From Anolis sagrei (taxonomy: Eukaryota; Chordata; Lepidosauria; Squamata; Anolidae), in contig NC_090023.1 in the NCBI RefSeq assembly GCF_037176765.1, positions 142,277,366-142,341,365 of the forward strand: DNA of 64,000 bases. The letters run 5' to 3'. Every line of letters starts with the position of its first letter. The first letter of the stretch is position 1. Both the position numbers and the translations under genes were made by a program. Shown one piece after another: positions 9,186 to 20,171 of the stretch. The notes below the pieces were generated by a model. That model ran no database searches and was not told the DNA's origin. It was given only the letters and a program-made list of their open reading frames with translations.

Positions 9186-10369
9186 TAGTAGTATAATGGT
9201 ACACAGAAAGAGAAAAAGGAGTAAGTGAATCCATAGAGTAAGTGAAGTAGTACACAGGCAAAATAGAAATGCACAATATGCCTGTCTTCTGAACAGCTCT
9301 CCCCACCACTCACATCTTGTGAATATTCATATAGCAGCCCTAACTGAAGGAGGCAGGCCATCAATATAGGATCATCAATAATTGAAACTATGGGAGTGAG
9401 AAATAGTATTTAAGGAAAAAATGTTCCATTATCTTTTTTTTTAATTGTGCAGGTGGCAGTACATTTATTCAGCTTGTGTGGATTGCACCTCAACTTTAAA
9501 AAAAATCAAAATATAAGCTATGGAGGTCTTGCGCAGCTTCTTTTAAAAGCTAACACAGTCATCCCTCTACTTTTGCGGGTTTCATGCTTGTGGCTTTGAT
9601 TATTCGTGAGCTTGTGTTGTGACCCCTGCCTCTTGAAATTAGTGCTGCCATGTAAACATTCACACAGCAGACTTGTCTCAGGAGTGGGTGGGTTTTTGGT
9701 AGACATTTTGGATCCTTAGGCTAAATGATGTGGGCATGCATGGGACTGGTTTCTCTTCCTCTTCCTGTTTGCCTCATGTTTCTATTCCCTTTGTCTAGAC
9801 AAGACAGAGGCATTCCTGGTACTCAGGAAGAGGAAAAGGAGCTAGAATTCAGAGGGTAAATGAAGTGGGTTTAAACCTATGAAAGCTCATGCAAAAATAA
9901 AAACCAGTTAGTCTTAAAGATACTGTTACATTTCCCTCTCCCACGCTTCCTTTATCTTTCATATACAGTTATACAATGCATTATTAGCAGTGTGTTACTA
10001 TACACTAATATTAGTACTTCAATGCATTTACTATATAGTAGGGCTGTGCACATATTCATTTTCTAAGGATTCATCTGATTCGGTGTTTTCGTTTACCGTT
10101 TCAACCATAAGGGCATGGAAGGTGTAAGGGTTTTTTTTCTGGCCACAACAAATAACAGTTTCACCTGTATTTGAATTTCCAAAAGCAACCTTGTGGGATG
10201 TAGAGCATCAGCCATTGCAAGCACGGGGTTTCCTGCGGCCCTTGCTATCTAAGCCAATTGCTGAGATACAACTGCATCCTCTCTTTCGTATAAAACTCCA
10301 CATCACCCCCAGATCTCTCTCTCTCTCTCCTCTATAAACTATATTATTTTCCACTTTTATTCCTGTTGT
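9186..10369. other. Intergenic sequence, old DNA-transposon scraps
   Basis: Around 9547-9610 a 'cagtcatccctctacttttg' / 'gtggctttgattattcg' pattern resembles the end of an old MITE. Around 9876-9930 is the 'cctatgaaagctcatgc' scrap seen elsewhere. Nothing coding is recognised. Confidence 0.4.
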
Positions 10370-10930
10370 TCATTCATTCAGTCGTTACCGACTCTTCGTG
10401 ACCTCATGGACCAGCCCAAGGCAGAGCTCCCTGTCAGCTGTCACCATCCCCAGCTCCTTCAAGGTCAATCCAGTCACTTGAAGGATGCCATCCATCCATC
10501 CATCTTGCCCTTGGTCGGCCCCTCTTCCTTTTTCCTTCCTTTTTCCCCGGCATCATTGTCTTCTCTAAGCTTTCCTTTCTTCTCATGATGTGGCCAAAGT
10601 ACTTCATCTTGGCTTCTAATATCCTTCCCTCCAATGAGCAGTCCTGAAGTATTTCCTGAAGCATGGACTGGTTGGATCTTCTGGCAGTCCAAAGCACTCT
10701 CAACATTTTCTTCCAACACCACAGTTCAAAAGCATCTATCTTCCTTCGCGCAGCCTTCCTTATGATCCAGCTCTCACATCCGTAGGTGACTTTGGGGAAT
10801 ACCATTGCTTTAACTATGCGGATCTTCATTGCCAGTGTGATGTCTCTACTCTTCACTATTTTATCGAGATTGGACATTGCTCTCCTCCCAAGAAGTAAGC
10901 ATCTCCTGATTTCCTGGCTGCAGTCTGCAT
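10370..10930 (-). mobile_element. Bov-B (RTE) LINE, ORF C-terminal fragment
   Basis: The minus-strand frame 10434-10877 (147 codons) encodes the Bov-B reverse-transcriptase C-terminus: SNLDKIVKSRDITLAMKIRI, KAMVFPKVTYGCESW, IDAFELWCWKKMLRVLWTAR, RSNQSMLQEI, YFGHIMRR and a basic GKRKRGRPRARW. The RTE clade is famous for horizontal transfer between squamates and other animals. The copy is 5'-truncated; the frame is open over most of the piece, so it is not very ancient. Confidence 0.92.
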
Positions 10931-11704
10931 CTGCAATGATCTTTGCACAATTCCATCATCCTCACCCTGGGTCTGGAATGCCAACAATTCCTGGAGATTG
11001 CTCTCCATCCACGGAGCTTTCCCCACTTGGTCGGGAGGGGATTTCCAGCCATATCATCAGAGCCCAGCCAACCAGAAATAGAAGAGGGATGGTTAAAACT
11101 GGAACAATGGACCTTGTTGTATAAATACTGTTGTGCAGAGCACATGCCCTCTTATGCTTGTAATTTTTGGAGCAGGAGCTCACAAGCATCATGTCTTGGC
11201 TAAAATTAAATAAATGCCTCTGTCCTATGTCTGCATTTCACTGGTGAGATTTTTTTTAAATCTGGAACTTTGTTTATTAATTATGGTTGGCATAAATGCT
11301 CACCAGGTCATTCCCTCTCAGTTTATTGTTGTCTAAATCCCATATCAAAAGCAGTAGATGTCATCATAGTCAAGAAGCATTGCAGGTCCCATCATTATGG
11401 AGTAAAACTCACGGCAGGATTTTCATATTCTGACTGAGAGAGAGAAGGCTTGTGACTACACTTGATACTGTTATGTGCCTAGGTTTTTGGCCAGAGAAAG
11501 GAAGATGAACAACTGCATAAGTCTTGGGGAAGTTGCATAACAGTGGGAAGAAATACTGTCCAATGAATCCAGTCATTTCAGGTACAGCGGTAGCTTAAAC
11601 TCAGCTGGATCAGAACATTTTTTTAAATAATAGCCAGAAGCCCAATGTGTGAACTAGATGAATTGCTATTCCTACAATTAACAATTGTTCAAATTGTGTT
11701 TTAA
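10931..11704. other. Intergenic sequence, no gene recognised
   Basis: Short overlapping frames on both strands at 10943-11203 have no motif and are probably chance or repeat-derived. Confidence 0.4.
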
Positions 11705-12170
11705 AAATAGATTTGTTTATTTATTGTGTCAGAAATTGAGTATACCGTTATAATGTATTTTTAAAAACCACAAACAAAGTTAAAAACTTGGCATTATGCT
11801 AAATTTCTTTTGACCAGAAGCTGGCCATTTCAAGTGCCTGTGGTGTCGTTATAAGAAAGTCCATTGTGCATGTGGCGGGGCTCAGGCTGCTTTGTAACAG
11901 GTGGTCTGTAGTTTGCTCTTCTCCACACTCGCATGTCATGGACTCCACTTTGTAGCTCCATTTCTTAAGATTGGTTCTGCATCTTGTGGTGCCAGAGCAC
12001 CACGAGATGCAGCGCCTTCCAAGTCACCCAGCCTTTTGTGTGCCCAGGAAGGAATTTCTTATCCGGTATCAGCCACTGATTGAGGTTCTGGGTTATAGCC
12101 TACCACTTTTGGATTCTTGCTTGCTTAGGTGTTCCTGCAGGTATCTCTGTAGATCTTAGGAAGCTATTTT
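11705..12170 (-). mobile_element. Non-LTR retrotransposon C-terminal and 3' end
   Basis: On the minus strand a frame reads MTCECGEEQTTDHLLQSSLS then TMDFLITTPQALEMASFWSK and a stop. CxCGEEQTxxHLL is a C-terminal cysteine motif of LINE ORF2 proteins. The element ends at about 11709 with CTGACACAATAAATAAAC on the minus strand. A related copy lies at 61925-62160. I cannot assign the clade securely. Confidence 0.6.
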
Positions 12171-12180
12171 TTTTATTAAA

Positions 12181-12959
12181 GACTAGCTGTCTCCTGCCAC
12201 ACGTTGCTGTGGCCCAGTCTGCATATATTTATTTATTTATTTATTTATTTACAGTTCTTATATTCCGCCCTTCTCACCCCGCAGGGGACTCAGGGCAGAT
12301 TACAGTAAACACATATATGGCAAACATTCAATGCCAGTTTGACAAACAACATTTAACAGACAAAGGCTATTTAACTTTTTTTTTTTCTGGCCGCCAGGGG
12401 AGCTGCTGCTTTTCATCGTCCATCAACGACACCGATGAAGTTCTTCCGCATTCCACATTCCCTGGAGTCTTCTTTCTTTATGGCCTCATAAATTAGTTAA
12501 ATTTAGCCTCCCACACAAGGTGGTCCCTTATTTTCCTACTTGACAGATGCAACTGTCTTTCGGGTTGCAAAGGTCGACAACGGGCTACACAATGGCTGGA
12601 CACCCACTCCAGCCCGGGCTGGCTTTGAACTCATGACCTTTTGGTCAGAGTGATCTTAATGCAGCTGACACTCAGTCAGCTGCGCCACACTCCCGGTATA
12701 TGTGTTTTGTGTGCGTATATATGTGTGTATATATTTGTATATATGTGTGTTTGCATATATATGTGGTTTTGCGCATGCTTTGTAATGTATTTTTTTTGCT
12801 TGTCAAGTCTTTTTTGCTGTGTTTTTCAGTGTTTTTATGAGTAATGGTCACTTGTTGGCCTGATACTTGTATTGTGTCCACATTTGGTGTCAATTCATCC
12901 AGTGGTTTTTAAGTTATGTTAATCCCACAAACTAACATTACATTTTTATTTATATGGAT
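12181..12959 (+). repeat. Modular interspersed repeat interrupted by a SINE
   Basis: Head GACTAGCTGTCTCCTGCCAC at 12181 and CACGTTGCTGTGGCCCAGTC-like sequence just after; tail 'gtgtccacatttggtgtcaa', 'gttatgttaatcccacaaac' and 'acatttttatttatatggat' to 12959. The interior (GT/AT-rich, 'gtggttttgcgcatgctttg', 'tgctgtgtttttcagtgttt') is shared with 34694-34985. A tRNA-derived SINE splits it at about 12235-12698, so the modular element is the older of the two. Confidence 0.7.
12235..12698 (-). repeat. tRNA-derived SINE with L2/CR1-type tail, nested
   Basis: On the minus strand: CGGGAGTGTGGCGCAGCTGA head, box B-like GAGTTCAAAGCC, 'gacagttgcatctgtcaagt', 'ttcatcggtgtcgttgatgg', and the tail 'tgagtcccctgcggggtgag' followed by 'aagggcggaatataagaact' and (AAAT)n. 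Related copies lie at 38705-39055 (+) and 40325-40760 (-). Confidence 0.75.
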
Positions 12960-14157
12960 GTCGGTGTGCTGGCTGATATCCAAACAAATAGATAGCAAGG
13001 GTAACTGTATCAGGACACTAATATGGAGTGAAAAGTTTAATATCCTCACTACCCTTCTTATTCCATGTTCCCAGACCCAAATCATTCAAGCAATTCCTGA
13101 TTGTATGAATCACATCTCTTCTCATTTGGTCCTGAGAAGCCAGTAAGCAGAGCATGAAAACAACAGCCTGCTCATATGGTTTGATATCAGCATTTATTAT
13201 TCAGAAGTATCATGATTAATAATTGCCGGTTTACCTGTCCTCTGTAAATTTGTCTAATTTTCTATGAAGTTCTGAGTCACATTTAACAATCTTTTCTGCC
13301 TTTAAATGCTACACAGTTCCTGCAGGGCTTCTGATCTTGTCTGTGTCTTCAACTATTTGATAAAATGGCAGTTATCTGGATGCAATAGATTACTCACTGG
13401 GGAATCTTTAGGAGGCCTCACTGCTCTCTTTCAGTGCCTTCCAAACTAGGCTTTCATTGCCATGACAGAAATGACTTGCTTGCCTTCCAGCTTGATAATT
13501 TGCTTAATATCAGTGGGATTATCCTAATGCTTCCTGATTTATTCAGACCATGATTTCTGGGTGTTCCAGTCTACGCATACATCACATCAATGATATCACA
13601 GATACTTGTTCTCCTTGATCCTGAGCTACAGATGACTGTTGTTAACAAATCAAATCATTTATGTTTGCCAGTTTAACATAGGCTATGTTCAGAGATATGC
13701 CTATCCTGCATTTTGATGCTCTGACATGCTTCACTTGCTAGACAAGTTAGTCATTTGTATGCCTTTCTGTACTATTTCTCATCACAGAATCCTGTGACTA
13801 TTTTCCCCACAACATCCTTTTCACCAGTTTTCAGATTGGGACCTAGTTTAAGAGCGAGAAACAGATGGTTCCTTATCCTAGACAGAAGAAAATGTTCATG
13901 TGGAGAAAATCAAATAACTTGCTTGTAATATTATAGGAATTGTCTGAATTATTTGCCAAAAAACCCAATGTTTGTGAAACAATTCAGTTTAAATTTAATC
14001 ATAACTGTCCGTGTCCCTAAAATTTGTTATTTAACTTTGATGCTTTTAGTTCAGTGTTTTCTCAGCTGATGAAAGTAGGGCTACAGCAATGTCATAGCAG
14101 TAATAGAGCATCCTTCTGAAAAATTTTATCAGGTAATTTCATTCAATGTAGTAAAGG
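12960..14157. other. Intergenic sequence, no feature recognised
   Basis: I see no coding exon, tandem array or familiar transposon in this AT-rich stretch. Confidence 0.45.
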
Positions 14158-14797
14158 TCATGGGGGCTCTGTGTAGGAGGTTTGGTCCAATTCTATCATT
14201 GGTGGGTTCAGAATGCTCTTTGATTGTAGGTAAACTATAAATCCCAGCAACTACAACTCCCAAATGTCAAGATTCATTTTCCCCAAACTCCACTAGTATT
14301 CACATTTGGGCATATTGAGTATTCTTACCAAGTTTGCTCCAGATCCATCACTGTTTGAGTCCACAGTGCTCTCTGGATGTAAGTGATCTACAACTCCAAA
14401 ACCCAAGGTCCATGCGCGCAAAACACTTCCAGTATTTTCTGTTGGTCATGGGAGTTCTGAGTGCCAAGTTTGGTTCAATTCCATTGCTGGTGGAGTTCAG
14501 ATTGCTCTTTGATTGTAGGTGAGCTATAAATCCCAGCAACTACAACCCCCAAATGATAAAATCACCCACCCCAACCCCACCAGTATTCAAATTTGGGCGT
14601 ATCGACTATTTGTGCCAACTTTGGTCCAGTGAATGAAAATATATCCTGCATATTAGATATTTATATTACTATTCATAACAGTAGCAAAATGACAGTTATG
14701 AAGTAGCAATTAAAATAATTTTATGGTTGTGGGTCACCACAACATGAGGATCTATATTAAGGGGTCACAGTATTACAAAGGTTGAGAACCACTGCAC
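14158..14797 (+). mobile_element. SPIN-related hAT element, 5' end not found
   Basis: The 3' part (about 14636-14797) follows the SPIN (SPace INvader) hAT pattern: 'tatcctgcatattagatatt', 'ttcataacagtagcaaaatg', 'ttttatggttgtgggtcacc', 'acaacatgaggatc', ending AAGGTTGAGAACCACTG, a typical hAT terminal inverted repeat. The preceding body contains repeated 'tttgattgtaggt(g/a)a(g/a)ctata' units shared with 24484-24895, 37325-37440, 42375-42470 and 53400-53810. I could not find the matching left inverted repeat or an 8-bp target duplication. Confidence 0.75.
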
Positions 14798-15550
14798 TAG
14801 CACTAGTCAGCATAATAAAAGATTGTGGAAATCTAATACATTTGAAGACCATATGGGGGGAAATGCAATATATTTTTTAAAAATCAGTATGTCATTTGAA
14901 TAAAAAAAAAGCCACCAATAGAATTGAGAGAGACTGTCTAATATATTGCAGTGTTCTTTATTTGTTTCACTCGTTTATATCCTTCCCTTTTCCCAATAAG
15001 GTGGCTGACATGTTAACAACAATACAGATTAAAACTATCATATTTGCTCAAGTCTAATGCTCACCTTGATTGGATAGGTTACATTGATAACATTGTGAGG
15101 TGCATTCGATTCAATGGTGCATTAGAATCATCCACCTAAACTCTTGAAATTTTCCACTGTCTTGTTCCCTAGGATGTAAGTGGTCAACTAAGTCAGGATC
15201 AGTACCTTTTTTCCTATCGGTAATGGGATTCTTTTAATACAGGCCCCTCTGGTAGGTTTTTTTTTAGGGAGGGGGGCGAATGGGGACTTGAGGGGAGGGG
15301 TGGATGACCTTCATGCTCCAGGAGCCTGAAGACCTGAGATGGCTGTGGGGAATGGCCCCTGAGGCTGCAGAAGTAATCCCAAGAGTCAATCCCCATGGGA
15401 CCCACACCTAATACTTAAGTTTCATGATGTATTATTTGGAGGGGTTGTTTCATCACTCTGTATAATTGGTATTGTGCTTGCATGCATTTGCAGTGTGGCC
15501 ATCTCATTATTCTGTGTAACTTGCACTTAACCAGTTGGTGTTAATGGCTT
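14798..15550. other. Intergenic sequence, no gene recognised
   Basis: A segment near 15040-15135 ('tctaatgctcacc', 'ttcaatggtgcattaga') looks like an old repeat. Short frames lack motifs. Confidence 0.4.
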
Positions 15551-15551
15551 C

Positions 15552-15692
15552 AGGAAATTTGTCAATAGAAACAGGAGATTTCTCAGTGGGAACAAGAAAC
15601 TTTTGAATGGGGGATGGGAGAATCACCAATGAAAGTTGGAAACTTATCAATGAAGACGAGAGATTTCTCAATAGAAGCAGGAAACACTTTGA
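15552..15692 (+). repeat. Degenerate tandem repeat, about 20-23-bp unit
   Basis: About seven imperfect units of the form GA(A/G)A(C/T)TT(C/G)TCAATRRRARCAG follow one another (for example 'gagatttctcagtgggaaca', 'gaaacttttgaatgggggat', 'gagatttctcaatagaagca'). They end directly at the target duplication of the solo LTR. Confidence 0.6.
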
Positions 15693-15694
15693 TG

Positions 15695-16095
15695 TGTTGC
15701 GCATAGTGGGTTTCAGTCAGGTCCAATGCAGAAGACACAATAACATTGCACATAGGCAAGAGGAAAAAGAACAGAAAAACTTTACTCTTACCAGCAGAGT
15801 TAAACATAAACTTGTAGTGCTGCATACAAAAATAAACAGTGCAACAAACGTACATAGTCCTTGTAAGCAATACAGAATAAGGCTTCTTCATCTTCATCCA
15901 AATGAGAGAGCAGTACAAATGGTTGAGCAAAATGCCTGAGCATAGGCTCCCCAGAGCAAAGCTGAACTGTATTCTAAAACACATACAATTATACCCCACC
16001 CAGTGTGGTCCAAACCTACTTGTTGACCTACATTAGCAGCTGCACATAAGATTTTCTTTAACACACATATACTTGAACCTGTTATGACTGTAACA
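15695..16095. mobile_element. Solo LTR (retrovirus/LTR-retrotransposon fossil)
   Basis: A 401-bp segment starts TGTTGCGC and ends CTGTAACA, the TG...CA ends of an LTR. It is flanked by perfect 5-bp direct repeats TGATG (15690-15694 and 16096-16100). No internal coding region is attached, so it is a solo LTR left by recombination. A TATA-like GGTATAATTG on the minus strand suggests minus orientation, but this is weak. The family cannot be named from the LTR alone. The intact target duplication argues against extreme age. Confidence 0.62.
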
Positions 16096-16100
16096 TGATG

Positions 16101-17350
16101 TACATTCATTGAGTAGCCCCCCCCCCCAAAAAAAACTCTCAACCCATTGGAAGGGGATTATGGAAATCAAGGCAAAAGTTTTGGGTGTGACAGGACACAG
16201 CATTCCAAAGGTGAATTTATAGAAAAGGGTTAAGGAAAAATAAGAGGCACAGCCCGCTGCGTCTCACGAAGCCTTGGGTGCCACTTCATATAATTTCATA
16301 TAATGCATAATTTAGGGTGTCTGGTTTTTTGACAACACTATATTATTACTACTACTGTGGATTTCCCTAAGATAAGAAGCAGGGGAGAACCACTTTGGGG
16401 ACTCAGGGAACTCAATAGAACTAAACATGCCAATAACAATCCAAAGGTCTTAGAAGATATTTCTGAATGTATAAATATTCAATCAATGAAACTTCATAGG
16501 TTTATAGTGGAGTTAATACTGGGCAAAAATACTACAAAACAACCCTATAAATAATTTGATTGGAAGCAGTGCTCTATGCTCGTACTGTTTAATCTGTATG
16601 TTTTTTTCCCTTCTTAACAGTATTTCGTGTCTTCTTTTTTTGTTTCCTGGCTTCAGTGACCAGGGAGTGGTTCTTATCAAGTAATGGAGGCCTTCTTAGG
16701 AAGTCAGGACAAATTAAAGGGGAGGGGCTTCAGTGCCTTCCTCTCAGGCTGTGTCTTGAATGAATAGTAGGCTATTATTGGATAGGTACGTCACCGCCTT
16801 CTAGCATTCTGAGTAATTTTCAGAACAGCTGCAGGATTTTTGATGTGCAACTTCTCTTCCTTTTGCTCTCTTTCCAACTTTATGGTTTTTGTCTTCTACC
16901 TTGCATTCTGTAATCTACTTTGCTTGGTTTACATTTTGTGCATACAACTTAGCCATCTGTTGCAACTGAACTACTTTTCCTTTGATGCTCCACCTACTCA
17001 TTTGTGACTCTAACAAAACTGACATTTCAAGACAAGATGGTTCTGACTGGCAAACCAAATCTTTGATGTTGGATTCCCTTGAGAAGCAGCCTGGCTGGAG
17101 GACAACCTGGTAAAGATGTTCTACTAAGTGGCAAACCCACTAGACTGGGATTTCTAGGAAGTTAGTTTAGGTTGTGTTCTACCTATTCATCTGACATGCC
17201 GTCTGGCAATTCTCTCTGTCCTCTATTAATTGTATTCTCTCTGTTCCCTTCCCTTCCATGTATGTGTGCGTGCACCTTTGAATAGGCATTGCTTTGAAAA
17301 GTCTGAGGAGACACTACAGATGAGCAAAAGGGAGCCACAGACTTGTATTA
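16101..17350. other. Intergenic sequence, no feature recognised
   Basis: A poly-C/poly-A tract lies at 16118-16135. No gene or clear repeat family is recognised in the rest. Confidence 0.4.
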
Positions 17351-17354
17351 GTAA

Positions 17355-17471
17355 AAGTTTAATGTTAAATAAGTTTTGGAAGTAAGAAATTTGAGAACCG
17401 CATATGGTATCCAAGTTTAATGCTAAATAACCTTTGGAAGTAAGACATCTTGAAAACAGTGTATAATATCC
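17355..17471 (+). repeat. Two tandem 58/59-bp units
   Basis: AAGTTTAATG(T/C)TAAATAA starts at 17355 and 17413, and a third AAGTTTAA begins at 17472. The units differ at roughly one position in six, so this is an old duplication. Confidence 0.75.
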
Positions 17472-17479
17472 AAGTTTAA

Positions 17480-18545
17480 AACCTAGTAAAATTATTTGGT
17501 GCTAGTTTTGTTGCTCCATTTGGTTTTGCCCATGAAAGTACCTGTGGGGTGTTTGCAATGCTGATACTCAGAAATGACAAAAGGTAGGATTGTTTGCTGC
17601 TACTGCAAATATGTTTATCACTACCAAACGTTGTTTTTTAAAAAAATCACTACCAAACATTGCGTGCATCCTTGTGTGTGCGTGCATATTTCACTTTTTG
17701 CAGCTCTTCTTGTGTTTTTCTAAATAAAACACAACTGTCTTTGTAAGCTCTTTGGGGATTGGGAGGGGCTGGAAAGATTAGCCGGAAAAATAGTGTATTC
17801 TGTCAGTTTATCAACCCAAATGAGACACCTAAAGTATAGTAGAATTATAGTAGAACTCTAAAGCATTTCAGAAAGATGGATTTCACTATAACAATGATGA
17901 ATTTCTTTGACATACTCTAGGTTGCAATTCACTTATCACCAAGCGGAATTAGCACCCAGTTGTTAGCGATAGGAAAATGAGAGGACTAAATCAAACTGCT
18001 ACATTGAATCAATTACTGAATGGTAAATCAACAGTTGTCTAGATGTATTGATTCAATATATCTGGTTGGGACTAGGAATTGAATTTAAGCCAATATCCAG
18101 CTAGGATATTGCTACTGTATGATACCTCTGCTTCTACATTTCCTGCAGCAGCATGAGATCAGACACACATGGCCAGCCACACTCAATTTCCTAGAGGCCT
18201 GCAAAGGGGGGAAACGGATACTGAAAAATGGAAGTACATCCATCCTCAGGACAGTGGCCACAATCTGTCATTGGTCTCTAAATAATAGCCGCATGCCCGC
18301 TCTTGCTTCTTTTTGACTGAAATAGGGAGTTGTTATGTCCTGGGAGCTTTTAAAAAGTGTGTCCACCTTTATTATAGCCTAATAAAGAGATGAATAAAAA
18401 CAAAGATTGCCACAAAATATGTTTTATGAGCCACACAACTACATTATGTTTTGTATGAATACTTACATGATTCAATGTTGTTTTCAATTGTTCCCTCCAT
18501 GTTGTGACTAATTATACCATTAAGTTAGAAAAAGTACTAGCTGTA
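17480..18545. other. Intergenic sequence, no gene recognised
   Basis: ATCACTACCAAAC(G/A)TTG is present twice (about 17618 and 17647), a short local duplication. Nothing else stands out. Confidence 0.4.
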
Positions 18546-18549
18546 CATC

Positions 18550-18790
18550 ACTAGGGAGAGGAGCCTTGTGTCAGCAGGTCAGTGGTTTGAATCCTGGGTG
18601 AGTGGGTTGAGCTCCCTCTGTGAGCTCCAGCTCCCCATGTGGGGACATGAGAAAAGCCTCCCACAATGATGGTGAAGCATCAAAACATCCTGGCATCCCC
18701 TGGGCAATGTACTTGCAGACAGCCAATTCTCTCTCACCTGAAGCAACTTGCGGTTTTTCAAGTCATTCCTGACACGAGAAAAAAAATTAC
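18550..18790 (+). repeat. tRNA-derived SINE (ACA-type, short family)
   Basis: GGAGCCTTGTGTCAGCAGGT, TTTGAATCCTGGG, GAGCTCC, 'ccccatgtggggacatgaga', 'cttgcagacagccaattctc' and the tail 'tcctgacacgagaaaaaaaa'. It lacks part of the tRNA head. Confidence 0.75.
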
Positions 18791-18889
18791 TAGGAGGCTA
18801 GAATTTTATACAAACATAATGTTTTCAGAGTTTGTCATGGTCATGTGTAAATGTCAGGGTTATAAACACAATCTATGATTTATATGTGC

Positions 18890-20171
18890 CAATTTCCCAG
18901 ACTGAAAAACTATTGGAGAGCCCACCCACTTCTGACTTACAGATATGGTTTCCCCTGTCTGAGCTTCAAGATCCTGTCTAAAGTATGCCCAAATGAACAT
19001 TTATATTGATCTTCTGAAATGTATAAAAACCCCACCTCACTGCATGCCCATTTGGCAGTGGACCCAGTGATTTCTGAGGAAGGTACATTTGGATTGTTTT
19101 CCCTGTGGCTAGATTTGGCCCTTGATGTGGTCCCCAAACATAGCACAGACCTCTTCTCTTCAGCCCTATTATTTCCCCTGCCCACTGCTGGCAGCTTGGT
19201 TTCCATGTTGGCTGTAATGGGAAAGCTACTCTTTCTCTTCACACAATATGGAAAAAAACCCTGGATGGTACAGAAACCAAGACCCAATTGTGATCAGGAC
19301 TCTCTTTGAAGAGTGATGGAATTAATGCCTTTAGGGAAGTGTCACTATAAAATATTTGGGGAGGAGAAAGAACCTCCCCTAAGTTACTTCATGTAGATGC
19401 TCCCTGCCAAACACACACACACACAATGCAGGTATGGGGACCTTGATTTCGATTAGGACCACACCTCTCTAAACCCAGAAAACCCATGACTTTATGGTAC
19501 CAAGCCACTTTTCCATGGCAGTGTCATGATCACCAATAGCGGCAACATACCAGGATGAGCACCCTCACTGCTGCACACCTCTTCATTCAAGCAATTGGAC
19601 CAATTCACTGCAGTTGTACTTCTGCATAACCTGCATACTCTTGCTGTGCTGTAACTATATATATTCTTTAAGCGATTTCAGAATTCCAGCTAAGATGGGG
19701 TTTTTTAAAAAAAATTAAATGAAAAGTAGTGCCTCAAAAGTAATGGGTGAAGGGAGGGTGGGAGAGGAGGAGGATCCAATGCCAGAAATTGAATGACTTC
19801 ATCTCACCAGGTAGGCGTTGGGAAGATGCCATGATCTGCAGCTATTGACAGGTTTTCCCATCGATAGCAGAAGATGGGTTAATGACAGGGAGAAGGCAGA
19901 CTAGCACTGTGATGAGCACCTCAATGATGTAGTGCCACCTTCATGCAATGAAGTCCCTAATCTCTTTTTGCATGTTAATTCTATGCTAGATCTGCACAAC
20001 ATAATGCCCATCGGCTGCATTTTGAGTGGCCCGAAGAGGCTGACATTGTTGCCAGTTCTCCTGCTACCAGTGATGGGAATGGACTCGATCTTGAAGCTCA
20101 GAGAGGGGAAATCTTTTTTCTAAGTCAGAGGGAAGATGGACTCTCCAACTGCTTTTCGGTCTGGGAAATTG
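18890..20171. mobile_element. Unclassified element with about 85-bp terminal inverted repeats
   Basis: The left arm 18890-18973 (CAATTTCCCAGACTGAAAAA ... GAGCTTCAAGATC) is matched by the reverse complement of the right arm 20087-20171 (GATCTTGAAGCTCAGAGAGG ... TCTGGGAAATTG). I count about 80 percent identity. The 1.1-kb interior has no transposase I can recognise; 96- and 116-codon overlapping frames near 18937-19309 are unassigned. No target duplication is obvious. Alternatives are two inverted copies of a short repeat, or a DNA transposon of unknown family. Confidence 0.5.

Noticed and set aside
10434-10877. 147-codon minus-strand frame as a host gene
   Set aside because: It is the Bov-B reverse-transcriptase C-terminus.
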